The translations under genes and the position numbers were made by a program. Source: Adineta vaga (Eukaryota > Rotifera). Taken from it: a stretch of DNA of 64,000 nucleotides. Of the stretch, positions 1-12,216 are shown in pieces. Positions within the stretch are counted from its first letter, which is position 1. Each line of letters begins with the position of its first letter. The notes under the pieces are model-generated. The model did no database searches and was not told where the DNA came from. It saw nothing but the letters and a program-made list of their open reading frames with translations. The stretch lies in contig CP075492.1 of NCBI GenBank assembly GCA_021613535.1, positions 12,276,001-12,340,000 on the forward strand. Reading direction: 5' to 3'.

Positions 1-1038
1 AAGTTTTATCGCCTGAACCAACACCGCCATCGTTCGGTAGTGAACTTGGTAAAGTTTTCAATAAGAAAATCAAAAAAGGACCGATTGCTATAAGTACGTA
101 TTAGATTTCGATTTACTTCATTATCTGTAGAAGATAGAAAAAAACAAAATTCGAGTGGTTGATCGTATCTTAGGTTTTTGAAAAAGTAAATTTAATCATC
201 GTCTACTCAAATAATTTAATAAATGACATACTTTTACTCTATAAAACTGTCGTCTAACACTATTTCAAGTAGCTTCATGCCACGAATAGGAGAAACTTGA
301 CCTTCATGCACAGTGTCGCGCCGTTTTTCTATCTAATGTATTCAGGCTCAATTCATGAAAAAATATTACAATGCCATTATTGAAGGTCAATTGCGTTCGA
401 TTTTATGCTCTGAAATTGTATTACCATATTGTCAAAGTCAGTCTTTGTTGTCCTGGATTCATATCTTTATTCTGCATATCAGATCACCAATGACATTTTT
501 CAATTCAATGAATAAAAAATTTTATCTCGCTAAATTTTCATACAAATTTTTCTATATATAGAAACATACAAAACAGCAATATCACCTGGTATGACACAAG
601 CTGAATTTTGACTATAATTTATTTTATTTTCTAAGAAATTAAAATACAATTTTTTTATAAATTGTTTTTTCTTTCTTTCTTTTTGCAGAAGATTGTGCAC
701 CCGATGGTAAATGTATAACATTAGAAAATAGTTCACTTGATAAAGATGTTGATGTATCCAATTGGACATTAAAACGACGTGTTGAAGGTTCACCAGAAAT
801 AGCCTATACAATTCCTTATGGTCTAATAATAAAACATGGAAATGAATTGAAAATCTATGCTCGTAGTGCTCAACATGCACATCATCGTCCACCATCACAA
901 GTCGTCAATGATCAACTTGATTCATGGGGTATGGGTACTGCATGTGAAACGAAATTATTCAATGAACAAGGCGAAGAAAAAGCTTCACATTCACAAAAAA
1001 TTGTTTTCGGTTCGGAAACATCTCGTCATTTACCATAG
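1..1038 (+). CDS. Intermediate filament protein, lamin-tail end (5' partial)
   Basis: This is the 3' end of an intermediate filament or lamin gene that enters the window from the left. Exon 1..93 (read from base 3) joins exon 689..1037 in phase 1, across an intron with donor GTACGT and acceptor TTTGCAG. The second exon encodes a lamin tail domain (Ig-like fold): a GKCITLEN strand, then VSNWTLKRRV, then an SWGMGTACETKLFN stretch, which matches the family pattern 'NW.I.R' and 'TWG.G.....L.N..G'. The rod domain lies outside the window. There is no CaaX box: the protein ends SRHLP, so it is either a cytoplasmic filament or a lamin without farnesylation. A strong donor (GTAAGTC) overlaps the TAG stop. 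If that intron is used with the TAG acceptor at 1293, the joined codon is TAA, so translation stops at the same place either way. Confidence 0.8.
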
Positions 1039-2009
1039 TAAGTCATTTCGTTTCGAATAATCATCTTTGAGATACAAAAAAACAAAAACAAACAGTGAAA
1101 GAAAGAAGATTTTCTTTTATCTAGCGATGTTGATTGGTCAGATTGTAAGTGATATAATTCTAAGGGCAAAACATTCTTTTTTCAAGGGTTTCATTCTCGC
1201 ATGAATCAGTTCGATTCTTTGCATGAAAATGCAAGATATATTTTTCATTCGAATTAATATTTGATTTGTTGTTTTTTCTTCTTCTATTTGTAGAAATCTG
1301 ACAAGAACAAATAATAAGACTTATTCATTCTTCAATATATACCGATAAACTTCAAATATATACAAAGTTTTTCTTTCGTTTTGTTTTTTGTATATAAAAA
1401 AAAAAACTATCTCCTATTTAAAAAAAAAGAAAAATCTCCAATCAAAGCCGTCATATCTTTTTATCTTTATCATCATATTTCTTCTTTCTCGAGTAGTTTA
1501 ATACAATGATCACTGTTTTACAGAATCTTTTCTTTTCTGTCTGAAAGAATAGTTTAATCTTAGGCAACCAACTCTTTCTTTTTTGTTTTGTTTGTTAATT
1601 TTCATTGTCTGCTTTCTCTCTTTGTTTTGTCTGTTATTAGTGCGGGATCCTATGGCTGGGTAATCCCAACATTTTTTTGCTCTTTTTTTTTTGCTATCAG
1701 TTTTATTTCACCGAACTTTATCACATGCGCGCTGTATCCTTTCTCTCTCTCTTTTTTTTTCTTTTAACAGAATAAAAATGATAAAGTTCAATAAATCTAT
1801 GCAGAGTTACATAGTAAACCTTATGAATCAATTAATTTAAAAAAACAACAACAACAGATTATTCAATCATAGTATTTAGACTGTACTGTTTAAACTTGTG
1901 AATATTATGATTTTTTTGACGTCACGACAAGTCCGATAATGAGCAAAAAAAAGGTGAAAATCTGGCCGAAGTAGGCAAAATAATGAAAGATTAATCTTCG
2001 TTGTCACAG
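1039..2009. other. Intergenic / 3' UTR stretch
   Basis: I see no coding exon here. The stretch contains T-rich tracts, a possible 3' UTR intron of the filament gene (1038-1293) and AATAAA-like polyadenylation signals near 1770-1795. Confidence 0.5.
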
Positions 2010-2483
2010 ATGAATAAGTTTTGTTTTTGTTTTTCGACGCAAAAGATTGATTATATACGCCAAGATTTAGCAGTATATAAACAAACACTTTCTGCTTGTA
2101 AGGAAAAACTATACATTCAATCAAAATTTTTATTAATTATGGCAGCTTTTGATGGTAATCGTGACGGTTTTCTTGATGGTCGAGAACAACTCGATCGAAT
2201 TGAGCAAAATGTTGCTGATGTTGATCGTGATGGTGCATTAAACATTAATGAATTCTCTCGGGTTGAAGGTAAATTAAATTTCCATTATTCGTGAAATCAG
2301 CGTGACAAATTATTCTCTCTAGATCCAAGAAAATTTGCCATGTATGACACAAATCGAGATGGAATTGTTGACAATCCTGAATATGCGCAAGGAGAACGTA
2401 TCACAGAACATCAATGTAAGTATATTTGAACGTTGATTATCATTTCTTCAATTTCATTTATTTATATCATAGATGGTTTCTAA
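2010..2483 (+). CDS. Small EF-hand calcium-binding protein
   Basis: This encodes a short protein of about 110 residues built from three EF-hand loops: DGNRDGFLDGRE, DVDRDGALNINE and DTNRDGIVDNPE. Each has Asp/Asn at the Ca-ligand positions and the central Gly. Exons are 2010-2268, 2323-2415 and 2473-2483; the joins are in phase (a split GAT, then a split TAT) and the protein ends ITEHQYGF. The start is uncertain. ATG at 2010 gives a hydrophobic, Cys/Phe-rich leader, and ATG at 2139 would start directly at the first loop. It lies just upstream of the sarcoplasmic calcium-binding protein gene on the same strand but is separate, because its last small exon supplies a stop. The exact subfamily is not recognised. 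Confidence 0.6.
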
Positions 2484-3364
2484 TCCAAATGATATAAACC
2501 GAAGCATTTACAACATGATTCTTTTCATCCTTCTATTTGTATAAAACATTCTTTTTTTTCTTCTTCTCATAACATAAATAAAAAGAATTCATTCATGTGA
2601 AGATATTCATAACTTAAGAAAATCACTCTAAACCCTCGATGTACAAAACTCATTCGAATGATAAATATATTATCTAGGTCGATAAAACTCATTTCGCCTG
2701 CTATATATTTTCTAATTATTTCTTTTTTACTAAATTATTGAAAATCTAATAGATATATTTACGAAAGCATGTCGTTCGTAATTCAATTATATACTTATAT
2801 GTATATATGCACTTTAGAAATAAATCTACTAGAATTATCATCGTTTAGAATAGAATTCAACTGATATATTCAATTTATTCTAATCAAGATATTAGTAACA
2901 TCGATTAGTTCAATGTTGACATAATAATGGAAAGTACTATCGTGTATTATTAGTTCTTTGCATTTTCTTTTTGATGAATTATTTAATCGAAAAGAAGACT
3001 TCGTTGTTGATTCAATTTAGATATGTCGAGAGCAGAAGAAGAAGAAGAAGAAGAAGAAAAGATAGAAATAGTGTGCATACATAAATTATTCCCATTTCGA
3101 CACACACACACACACTTACATTCTCTTTTTAGGATTGTATGACAACGAGTAACGAAATAAGAACAGGATACAATAGTCTAACGATGATGCTAACATTGTG
3201 TCGGACAGATAATTTATTCTGAAAGAGAGAGAGAGAGAAGCAGAGAAAGAGAGATGGGAGTTTCTCATGAGAAAAGGAAAAAAAATACTATCTCATTTGA
3301 CGCATTAGAATAGAGAATTGTTTCGTCTATATCTCATTGTATTTTGTCTTCAAATCAAGACTAA
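2484..3364. other. Intergenic spacer with simple repeats
   Basis: No coding sequence is seen. There is a GAA/AGA run at about 3034-3059, a CA run at about 3100-3116 and a GA run at about 3222-3240. The last part is presumably the promoter and 5' UTR of the calcium-binding protein gene that follows. Confidence 0.5.
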
Positions 3365-4098
3365 ATGGTAAGTAAGATGTCGAATATGTAACGTCGATAA
3401 TATTTCATTGGTTTCAGGCTAACTCACCAAATCAATTTTGGAATGAAAAAATGAAACATTTATTTTACCTTTACGGTATGAGATGAATACAGAACTATTG
3501 TGTAAAATGTCTTTTTTTTGTTATTATTCATATTTATTTAGATGTTGATGGTGACGGTTCGGTCACTCCGAAAGATTTTGAAATTCTTGCGGAAAAATTA
3601 TCTTCTCTTGTTGGACAAGAAGATACACGACGACAGGAAGATTATGCTAATGCACGGAAAACTCTCTGTCAAGAAATTATGAGAGCAGATGCGAATCAAG
3701 ATGGGAAAGTAACCTTAGGTAAATCTTAACCAAAAGCAAAAAAGAAAACACTTTTGTTCGTTTTTTTTTTCGTAGATGAATGGCTCGATTATCATAAACA
3801 TCTTGCTGATGAATTACATAAACCTGATACTAATCCGGAAATTTTAGAACAGTTATCTCAACGAATAAATACGACATTTAATATGCTTGATCTAAATCAT
3901 GATGGTTATATTGCAAAAGATGAATGGGTAAAAACATGTCGATTCTTTGGTGTTGATCAAACAACAGCTGAAAAATCATTTGAACAATTAAGTAAAGGAG
4001 ATAAATTGGAAGAAGATCAAGCAAAACATCTCTTTTTTGAATATCTCAAATCGGACGATCCAAATCATATATCTAATTGTTGTTTATGTTTTCTTTAA
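3365..4098 (+). CDS. Sarcoplasmic calcium-binding protein (SCP-like)
   Basis: This is a cytosolic EF-hand Ca-binding protein of the invertebrate SCP/calexcitin type, about 186 residues, a typical length. Exons are 3365-3367, 3418-3475, 3542-3718 and 3776-4098, and all joins are in phase. The ATG is the last three bases of its exon and is followed immediately by the donor GTAAGTAAG, giving MANSPNQFWNEK after splicing. Three good loops are visible (DVDGDGSVTPKDFE, ADANQDGKVTLDEW and LDLNHDGYIAKDEW). The fourth position is degenerate (SKGDKLEEDQ), which is usual in SCPs. It probably buffers Ca in muscle or other cells. It ends 79 bases from the stop of SLC66A3 on the opposite strand, so the two 3' UTRs must be very short or overlap. 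Confidence 0.85.
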
Positions 4099-4177
4099 AT
4101 CAAACTAATCAGACATTCTTTTTTTTTCTCGTATTTAATTCATAGATATCGATAATGTATGTGTCTGTATTGTGTTA

Positions 4178-5122
4178 TTATGTTGTCTTTTTCTTCTTTT
4201 TATCCTTGGATTTTCGTACTGGCCCATATTTATAAACCGTACAAGCAATAACAATTGATATATTCAATATTAAACTAATGAATAAATTTAAAACCATACT
4301 CATATCTCGAGTTTCAATAAGATTAGTTATAATACGAGCTAAAAGAAACAATCGAAAAAGTTAGAAAATCATACATCAATATGAATATGACATACCAAAG
4401 TTATTATAACAAGCAATCATCCAGCCAAGTCGGCTGACTTGGCCGACACTTTTATTTTGTAAAATCGTTCGAAGTTGCGCGATTTTCGATGAAGCACCAA
4501 TCGGAATGACAAGCATCTTTGAAAGAAAGAAAACCTTTCAAATTATCACGATTTATATGAACTTTCTTACTGTACAAATACGCATCCATGCACTTGGTAT
4601 GAGACCGATGACACTCATTAGTAAATATAAAGAAAATCTAAATGAAATTGTATTAAAATTTCGATTTCAAAATAAAAAGAAAGAAAATTCTCACGTTAAT
4701 ATTCCATACAATGGTGTTGATGGATCATTTAATTTGCTTTTATCTTTTGTATCTTTTTTTGAATATTTCCATATTGCCAATAGAAGAAGTAAATCTATGG
4801 TATAGATATATTTTGAAAATGCAATCGTTTATTTATTTTTTTGCTATTACCTTGAATAAAAAGAAATATATATTCGAAAAATGTTGATAATGGATAATCT
4901 CGCCAAAGATTATATGTTAAAACTAATGTATAACTAAAACATTCTTATTGATACTTGATATTACAATAAGAAATTCTTCTCTCACGCTGTTTCTTCAAGT
5001 AGAACAGATGTTAGTGAAACACTTTCCACATTTTTTGTTGTAAAAATACGATAAATTTGTGGTACTTTTTGAATTAAACATAGAACGTTTACTGATAAAC
5101 TAAGTAGATATAAGAAACCCAT
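4178..5122 (-). CDS. SLC66A3: PQ-loop transporter SLC66A3/PQLC3 homologue
   Basis: This encodes a seven-helix PQ-loop membrane protein of about 222 residues (the vertebrate protein is about 200). The gene has six exons: 4986-5122, 4851-4933, 4695-4794, 4571-4637, 4396-4516 and 4178-4338. All phases agree, and every exon is short enough to escape ORF calling. The first PQ motif is in LIQKVPQIYRIF near residue 20. The second region reads PIGASSKIAQLRTIL, where SKIAQL replaces a strict PQ, as in vertebrate PQLC3. The tail is Lys-rich (KSKDKKKKKTT). PQ-loop proteins act in lysosomal or ER membranes; the substrate of this member is not known to me. It converges on the SCP gene. Confidence 0.85.
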
Positions 5123-6465
5123 TCCTTGTGGTTTGAAAGAGAAAAATAAGTGAAAGCATTACAGTCAAATTACTTTTTCGTTATAGCCAGATCAGATTTT
5201 TATCTTGAGAATATTTCCACCTGAAACAATACGTTTTTTCTCCCTCTCTCCCTCTACTCGACTATCGCATCTGTTTCAATCTTATATACAAATGGTTAAT
5301 CTCTTGTCAAGCAAATGATATGACAAGAAGATAGTCGAAGAAAATGTTCTGAAGAAGAACAATGTTTATTGACACCGGTAATTATTCCGGATGTTATTGA
5401 TCAAGGTATAAATACGTATCAATAAAAGACGAATTTATAGAGATTTGTTTGAAAAACAATGAAGCTTTTATTGCAATTGATGACGAAGAGTTCGAGACGG
5501 AAATCAAAGCGTGCAACTCAGAACTGACGACAATAAAATGTAATAAAATCGAAACCGGATATCATAGAAGTCTCGCTGACTTTTATATATAAAAAAGAAA
5601 AGATTCTTTTTTCTTTTAAGATTTTAAAAATAACTCCACATGCATTTCCGGCGTTGATCCGATTGAAAAGATCGATCTTTTCTTTGTATGATTGACATTT
5701 AAACTAAATAAAACAAAAGATTGTCAGACACGTTTCCCTGTTGGATTGATAATGAAGTATGTCAATAGTTTCTTTTCAAGAAAATCAAATCTGTCTATTG
5801 CCATGAATTCGTATTCATCTGTTCAATCTTCTCTTTTGACAAGATATATATATATATAACTCCTAAATAGCACGAAAAGGTAAGTAAGTGAATCATTTTG
5901 TTTCTGAGAGTCGTCAAAGAATTGAGTCTCAAATGGGAACAAATGACTTTTGTTATCTAAAAGATGAATAAAAGGATCATGTGGGAGACAGTTGTTCTAT
6001 AAAACATCAATTCAATAAGAAACATCATAATATAATTCTATTCTTAATTACGAACTGAAACATAAATAAGTATATATATTCTTGATATGTTAAATTTACA
6101 TGAATGATCAACCGTTGGACAAAATGAATAATTATTAACTGATATCGTGTTTAATTTTCGAAATTTTCTGCAGCAATGATTTTCAAAATACTTATTTGAT
6201 GTTGTTACGAAAAACTAACGGAAAGGGAGAAAAAAGAAGAGCATGATATCTTTGACTTCATCAACCTGATCATTATAATCAGTTAATACTCTAGTTTGAC
6301 ATTTCTCTCTCCACCTCTTCCGTTCAACAGAGTTTTTTTTTCTGATTTTGTTTTTTGTTTAACAAACATTCATTTGTTTCTTTCTTTGCATTGCTTTCAT
6401 ATCTACTCAAATCTAGATCGAGTAAATCCTCTCTTTTAGACTTATTCATCTTCAAAAATTCAATC
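5123..6465. other. Intergenic, no gene seen
   Basis: AT-rich sequence with no open exon flanked by convincing splice sites. A short TA run lies near 5845-5858. It contains the upstream regions of SLC66A3 (leftward) and of the candidate peptide gene (rightward). Confidence 0.4.
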
Positions 6466-6801
6466 ATGGTTTCTTTTTTCAATTTCATCAAATGTTTGTT
6501 TATATTCACATGTAAGCTGATTTTAGTCAAGATTTTGTTGTTTCATTTTCTTTTCCAAGTAGTTTGTTGCATCATGTGTTGTCAAATTCAAGCAAAACCG
6601 ACTAACAATGATGAAATTAACGTAGATGATGTTGATGCTGTTCGTCAATTTCTATCGAATGAAGACGATCAATTTGATCATCAACAATATCGACGAGCTT
6701 CATTACGTTATCACCCACATATTCTCTATAAAAAAGCAAGTTTAAAACCAATGATTGGTCATAATGGAAAGATGATATTCGGTGATCGAGATCGTTATTA
6801 A
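6466..6801 (+). CDS. Candidate neuropeptide precursor
   Basis: This encodes a protein of about 94 residues with the architecture of a small prohormone. Exons are 6466-6511 and 6563-6801 (intron 51 nt, donor GTAAGC, in-phase join). The N-terminus is a strong hydrophobic signal peptide (MVSFFNFIKCLFIFTF, then a CC-rich stretch) with a likely cut after CQIQA. An acidic spacer follows. Two dibasic sites (RR, then KK) then release segments that both begin ASL: ASLRYHPHILY, and ASLKPMIGHNGK with its tail. The GK in the second could allow C-terminal amidation. I do not recognise the peptide family. The alternative is a generic short secreted protein. If the intron is ignored, the reading frame still stays open, so the splice choice affects only the end of the signal peptide. 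Confidence 0.5.
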   Translation: MVSFFNFIKCLFIFTCKLILVKILLFHFLFQVVCCIMCCQIQAKPTNNDEINVDDVDAVRQFLSNEDDQFDHQQYRRASLRYHPHILYKKASLKPMIGHNGKMIFGDRDRY

Positions 6802-9800
6802 AAGTATCAATGTTCAACGTAAAAATTCTGTTGACATTTTCGATTTCATGAAATATTTCAATAAAATTTTCCAAAGAAAAAACAAAATCTCATTAGTGAT
6901 TTTTACGAGAAAGATAACATGTTTTTGTTTATATTACATACATAGTACACGACGGATAGATCATACAAATCTCGTAATCCGTTCAATATATATTACTTAA
7001 AGATAGATATTCTTAATTTATGTTGAAGAAGAATAACTATCGTAGGATTTGGTTTGGAGAAAACTGAAATAGAATTGTTAATTATATACTTTATTTCATG
7101 ACTTTGTATGTAACGACAATAATTATTAGGTATATTTATTTTTGTTTATCGAATTGTAAATCATTTGTCTTCTTTGAAAATTAGTAAATGTCAAGATAAG
7201 ATGTACCAGGAAAAACAGAGCAGTTTTGTGAAAAGATTTCAAGCAGAAATTCAGCGATAATTTGCTAATTCAAGCAAGAAATAATCAACCATTAGTGTTA
7301 AATTACAGGTCAGAAGTGAGAAATATTCGTTTACACCTACGTTTTTATCGAAAGAAGTATCATCAGATAAAAATACTCATAGTAACATTATTTGCTTTGA
7401 AATATTTATGAATATATTTGTCTGAGATCAACTATTCTTAATTCGAACATTATCTCAATGAATTTATATTCAAACAGAACACTACACGATTTATATTTGA
7501 CCGAAACATGACATAGATCTAGGTTGCTCTGAAAAATATAAAATCGATCGTATTGATCATTCTATTCACGTATAATTTCCTCGCTTATTGACAAACATCA
7601 AGCTTTTGTTGCATGATCGAGTATCTATTAAACAAACAATTCCGTGCATCGTCAATAGCTGACAGGAAGCATAAATTTGAATTATTGAATCAGTATTTCA
7701 TAGAGAAAAACGTTGGTAAGGTGTATGTTGATATATATATATATGCAATTGGATGTTAAGAAATCCATTAATATAGATTGATAACACCCGGTTGTCATTT
7801 TCACATAATGTCAAGCTAATAGTCTGGATAAAAAAACCTTTATGTTGACATTCATCGCCTTTTAAAAAGTAACTTCTAATTATTATCTATATATAGGCTT
7901 TTTTTTTTCGGTAGTCAATAGGTGATATCTTAATGAGATCGAATTCTTTCGTTTTACAAATGATTGACATGTACGAGCGAGAACAATTTACTATTAATCA
8001 ATCAAAAAAAGAAGAGTGCAGTTAGTAAAATTAATTTCCCATGAGGAATTTTAGTCAATGTTGATCGACAACAGAACAAATATATTGGAACATGTTGAAA
8101 AGAAAAGTCGAAATTTTCTTCTATAAATAGCTTGTTGGAGTGTTCCTAATCGATCTTTATCGTTGATTATTAAATAATTGATTCGATTTCTGGTCAATTA
8201 ACTAATCGACTTTCTTTTTCTTTCAAAGAAAACAAAATAATAACTGTATTATGTCGAATGTTTTTCGTCGTCATCGGTATATCAATATGTCAATTGTCAG
8301 CTCGTATTTTTCTATCTTTCCATCGATCTATCGTTGTCAATATAACAACGAAGATCTGGCGTTTCTCAGAAGAAAACAAAATACATTTACTTCATCGTAA
8401 GAAAAACAATCGTTCGAAATTTCATCTCATTTTCATTCTCGTTCTTATTTATTCACGCATAGTAGATATGATTCTAATTAGTTTCAAAAGTCAAGTATCG
8501 TATTTCAACTATCTACATAAGAAGATATCCTTAACTGAAGTCGATCATTAGTTTTAAAACATCTCAAGAGATATGTAATTAGAGAGAAGAAGAAGAAGAA
8601 GAAGAAGAAAAACATGATAAAATATTCTGAATATTATAAGTATGCTTTTAGAATAACTAAGTACGAAGTGAAATTAAATGCAAAGACGCATGTAAAATAT
8701 TACGAAAAAGTCACGAACATTCATTCATATTTATAAATCGCGTTCACCTATCAACTAATAGATAAGATGAATAGTTCCGTTTCTTTCTCTTTAGAAAATC
8801 GCTTGCTTAGCAATATCCGGTATGTATTGATGAGTATATAAAAACAAAACAAGTCAATAAGTTCACATGTCGTTTACAAGAATTTAGATAGATCGCAAAA
8901 AGTCTTGGTTGTTTTATTCTAAACAAGAGAAAGAAACAGGGTAAGTATAGTATTCCTATGAAAATAAACAAGTGTATTAGTTCGATTGACGTCAGAATAT
9001 CTACATACATTCTTTTGTCGCTTTCAATGGTAAACATGACAGCTATTGAAAACATTACGTTTTTATCTTTTCTACGTACAAAAAGAAGCTTTGAGCGTTG
9101 ACAGATGGAACATATGTAAACATCAAATAACAGTATTGATTTGTTTTCTGAAAATTGTTGTTTTTCTTGTAAAATAGAATGTCATACAATTGTTCGATTA
9201 TTCTTCGAGAAATATTCTCTAACTTTCATCATTTTTTTTTCTTTTTCTAACTCGATAATATCGACTGACAGTTCTTCTTTCGTTCTCACAACTCGCTTCT
9301 ATCACATCAGTACACTAGTTAAACTAACTTCTTTTTCTACAAAGAAACTTTATTAACACTTAAGCTAAATGACGAGTACACTTTTATTTACTGACTTATT
9401 GCTTCGAATGGAATGTTTTCTATTATTTATTTAATCATCTTATCATATAGAAAATAGCTAGATAATGAGATAGATCTGTTGTTGTTGTTTTCACCGTCAA
9501 CATTACAAGCACAAATCATTTTCATCACGTACTTAAAGACGACTAATGATTGAATAGAAAGGACGCCTACATAGATTCCTGAAATCATTATTTTTATTTT
9601 TTTTTCTGATTACATGTAAAGAAAAAGAACCATTGAGATATATTTTTAGTTAAAGTTGATTTCATCGTTTTATCAAACTCTTTTACGACTTTATCTTTAG
9701 TATAAAACATTACATATGATTAAATATGGAAATTTCTTTTCTTTATGAATTAGGTGAATATTATATAGAATAGACAATGAAAACATCACACCATTCTGAT

Positions 9801-10032
9801 TTTCTTCGACTTAAAAAAATGTGCGATCAAATTAACAAGCTCGTCACATGTAGGTAGAAAACATGATTTTCTCTCGAATAATGAATATTTACATATTCAA
9901 TGAATAGTTCCAATTCTTATTTCCTTGATATGTCACTTCATATTAGTCAAAGACAATTACATGCATATATAAGTATGAGACTTTGTTCTTTTAGATTGCA
10001 TTCAATATGATAGATGAATTTTGTATTGTATT
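6802..10032. other. Long intergenic region (about 3.2 kb)
   Basis: This is the largest gene-free stretch. I looked for exons on both strands and found only short AT-biased ORFs (for example 8258-8551 +, 8807-9055 -) without homology or supporting splice structure. A GAA/AGA run lies at about 8583-8610 and a TA run near 7731-7744. The right end should hold the GPCR promoter. Confidence 0.4.
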
Positions 10033-11654
10033 ATGAATAGTCAATCAGTTACATTCGATGATCATTTTAATGAAAGTGAGACAGAAACGCATAATAGTCC
10101 ATTGTTACATACACGATTAATTTTTGCGAGTGCATGGATTATTATTGCTGTTGCTGGAATTCTAGGTAAAGTAAAACTTTCATCGATTGAAAACAAAAGA
10201 TTCTCAATTATAGGTAATGGTCTAGTTATCTATGTTGCCATTCGATTTCAAAAGATGATCAACGTAACCAATTGTTTCATTGTTAATTGTAAATTAATCC
10301 TTAAAACAAAATCTATCATTTGTTTTTATCTTGAATTTTTAGTGGCAGTGACAGACATTGTATTCTTGGCATTTTGTATGCCATTATTAGTTGCCCAATA
10401 TACGTTAGAACATTGGTAGATAGATTTTGATGATGAATTTTCGTTTTTCCGATGTTTGAATGATATTTTAGGTTATTCAATGAAATTATTTGTAAATTAA
10501 TGAATTTTATTTCGTTTGTTAGTGTTCTTGTTACTGTTTTAACATTAGTAGCCATGACTATTGATCGATATATTTATGTTGTACGACCATTTCAAAATTT
10601 AAAATGGAGAAAACCTAAAACAATTCTTTTACTTAGTATTATTATTTGGTTAAGTTCGTATTCATCCATTTCTTTCTCTTCTGAAAAATATCAATCTTCT
10701 CTTTCTCTCTTTGATAGTTTCATGTATGTTTGCTTCACCATTTTATCACAGTTATGTTCTAGTTAATACAAGTGATAATTATCATGAATGTGTTTTACGT
10801 AGTGAAGATGATGTTCAACAATATTTTCGTATATATATAGTTACCCTTTATTATTTTATTCCATTAACAATCATTATCATATGCTATACACTTTTGCTTT
10901 ACTATGTTTATTCCAAAGAGAATAAATTAAAACCCAAAACAGTAAGATAAAGCCAAAGAAAAGGTAAACTAAATGATTATTTTTGTCTTGTTTTTAGAAA
11001 CATAGTGTTGTTAAATGGTCAAAAAAACGTCGAGCTGTAACAAAAATGGTTGCTATTGTTACACTTGTATTTGCAATATGTTGGTTACCAATTACATTAT
11101 ATATTATGTCATCAAGTGTATTTAGTGAAAAAACACGAATTCTTTATTATTTTAAAGTTATTGCGAATTCATTTGCATATTTAAATTCAGCAATTAATCC
11201 AATTTTATACGCATTTTTAAATCGAAGTTTTCGAAATAATTGTGGAAGTTTATTTTCTGAACCGACATGTTCTTTATTTTGTGCAGATGAATATCAGTCA
11301 CCACCCAAACAAGAACGAAAGCAACCACAATTGCAACCACCTGAACAAAAGTTTCAACCACCTGTATGTTCAACGCAGATTGATCGATTTAGTTATCAAT
11401 CAACCAATCGTCAGTCATCATCAACAAATCAAAAAAAGAAAATAAACAAACGAGTTTCAATCAAATCTCAAGTGAAACAAGTAACAGTGGACGATATCAC
11501 ACATCGTGGTTTTTCGGATACAGATTATGAAAAATCAGACGATGAATACGGTATTCAAACCAATCCAGAGACTAATGTATATTCAAATCTTTTGCCCTCA
11601 CAAAAGGGCGAAATTACATCACAAATAGATAATATTCAAACGACAAGTTTTTAA
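10033..11654 (+). CDS. Rhodopsin-family peptide GPCR (galanin/kisspeptin/allatostatin-A-like)
   Basis: This is a seven-transmembrane receptor at the cell surface. It has six exons: 10033-10165, 10214-10288, 10343-10415, 10472-10653, 10718-10941 and 10998-11654. All joins are in phase, and several introns fall inside helices. Class A landmarks are TM1 GNGLVIYVAI, TM2 NLAVTDIVFLAFCMP, the ECL1 Trp (LEHW), TM3 Cys and DRY (MTIDRYIYVVRPF), TM6 CWLP, and TM7 NSAINPILYAF, where NPxxY is present. The 'LFNEIICKLMNFISFVSV' region and the TM7 pattern resemble galanin, kisspeptin and allatostatin-A receptors. The C-tail is long, Gln/Pro/Ser-rich and acidic, with many possible phosphosites. The ligand cannot be told from sequence alone. 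Confidence 0.85.
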
Positions 11655-12216
11655 TGATTCTACATGTGTACGTGTATGTGTATAATGAGTTGAGTTCTTT
11701 TATGGATGAGATACAATAAATAAATTCCTGATTGATATATTTTAATGTTAAAAATATGGCATTGGGCACATCGACACTAATGTTATCAAGATAATCGTAG
11801 ATATTCTCTTGAGAATGTCATGATTTGATACTATACATTTACTCATATATAACAGATTGATTGAATATAAAGGTGAGAAAGACATGTTAACTATTAATGA
11901 CATCTATATGAAATATTTAAATTGAAATAAATCTCGAATTTTAAGATTAGATTAAGAATTTGAAAATGATGAATAGAAATGTTCGATATCGATTTAATTA
12001 AATTGAAATCAGAGTATAATAATGTTCGTTACTAAGCAGTACAATCTTGTGATGGTTTAAACGTTTTTTTGTCATACTAAGCAAACATTCTCTGTTTCTT
12101 ATAACATTAACTACTTATCGAAATATCTGAATCACAATAAGGTATGGGTCAACTGATTTCTTTTTTTGTTTTCAATATTTAAAAAAGAAAATTATCGTAA
12201 TGATCTTTTACAGACC
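11655..12216. other. Intergenic, with probable 5' UTR intron
   Basis: AT-rich spacer. The last part, from a donor near 12140 (AAG then GTATGGG) to the acceptor TTTTACAG at 12213, looks like a 5' UTR intron of the CFAP77 gene. Confidence 0.4.

Noticed and set aside
355-561. 68-codon plus-strand ORF
   Set aside because: It lies wholly within the phase-consistent intron 94-688 of the filament gene.
2001-4098. One single six-EF-hand gene
   Set aside because: The upstream three-loop part has its own in-phase last exon with a stop at 2481-2483, and the SCP part has its own ATG exon at 3365, giving a normal SCP N-terminus.
8258-8551. 97-codon ORF in the long intergenic region
   Set aside because: AT-biased, no homology I recognise and no splice or promoter support.
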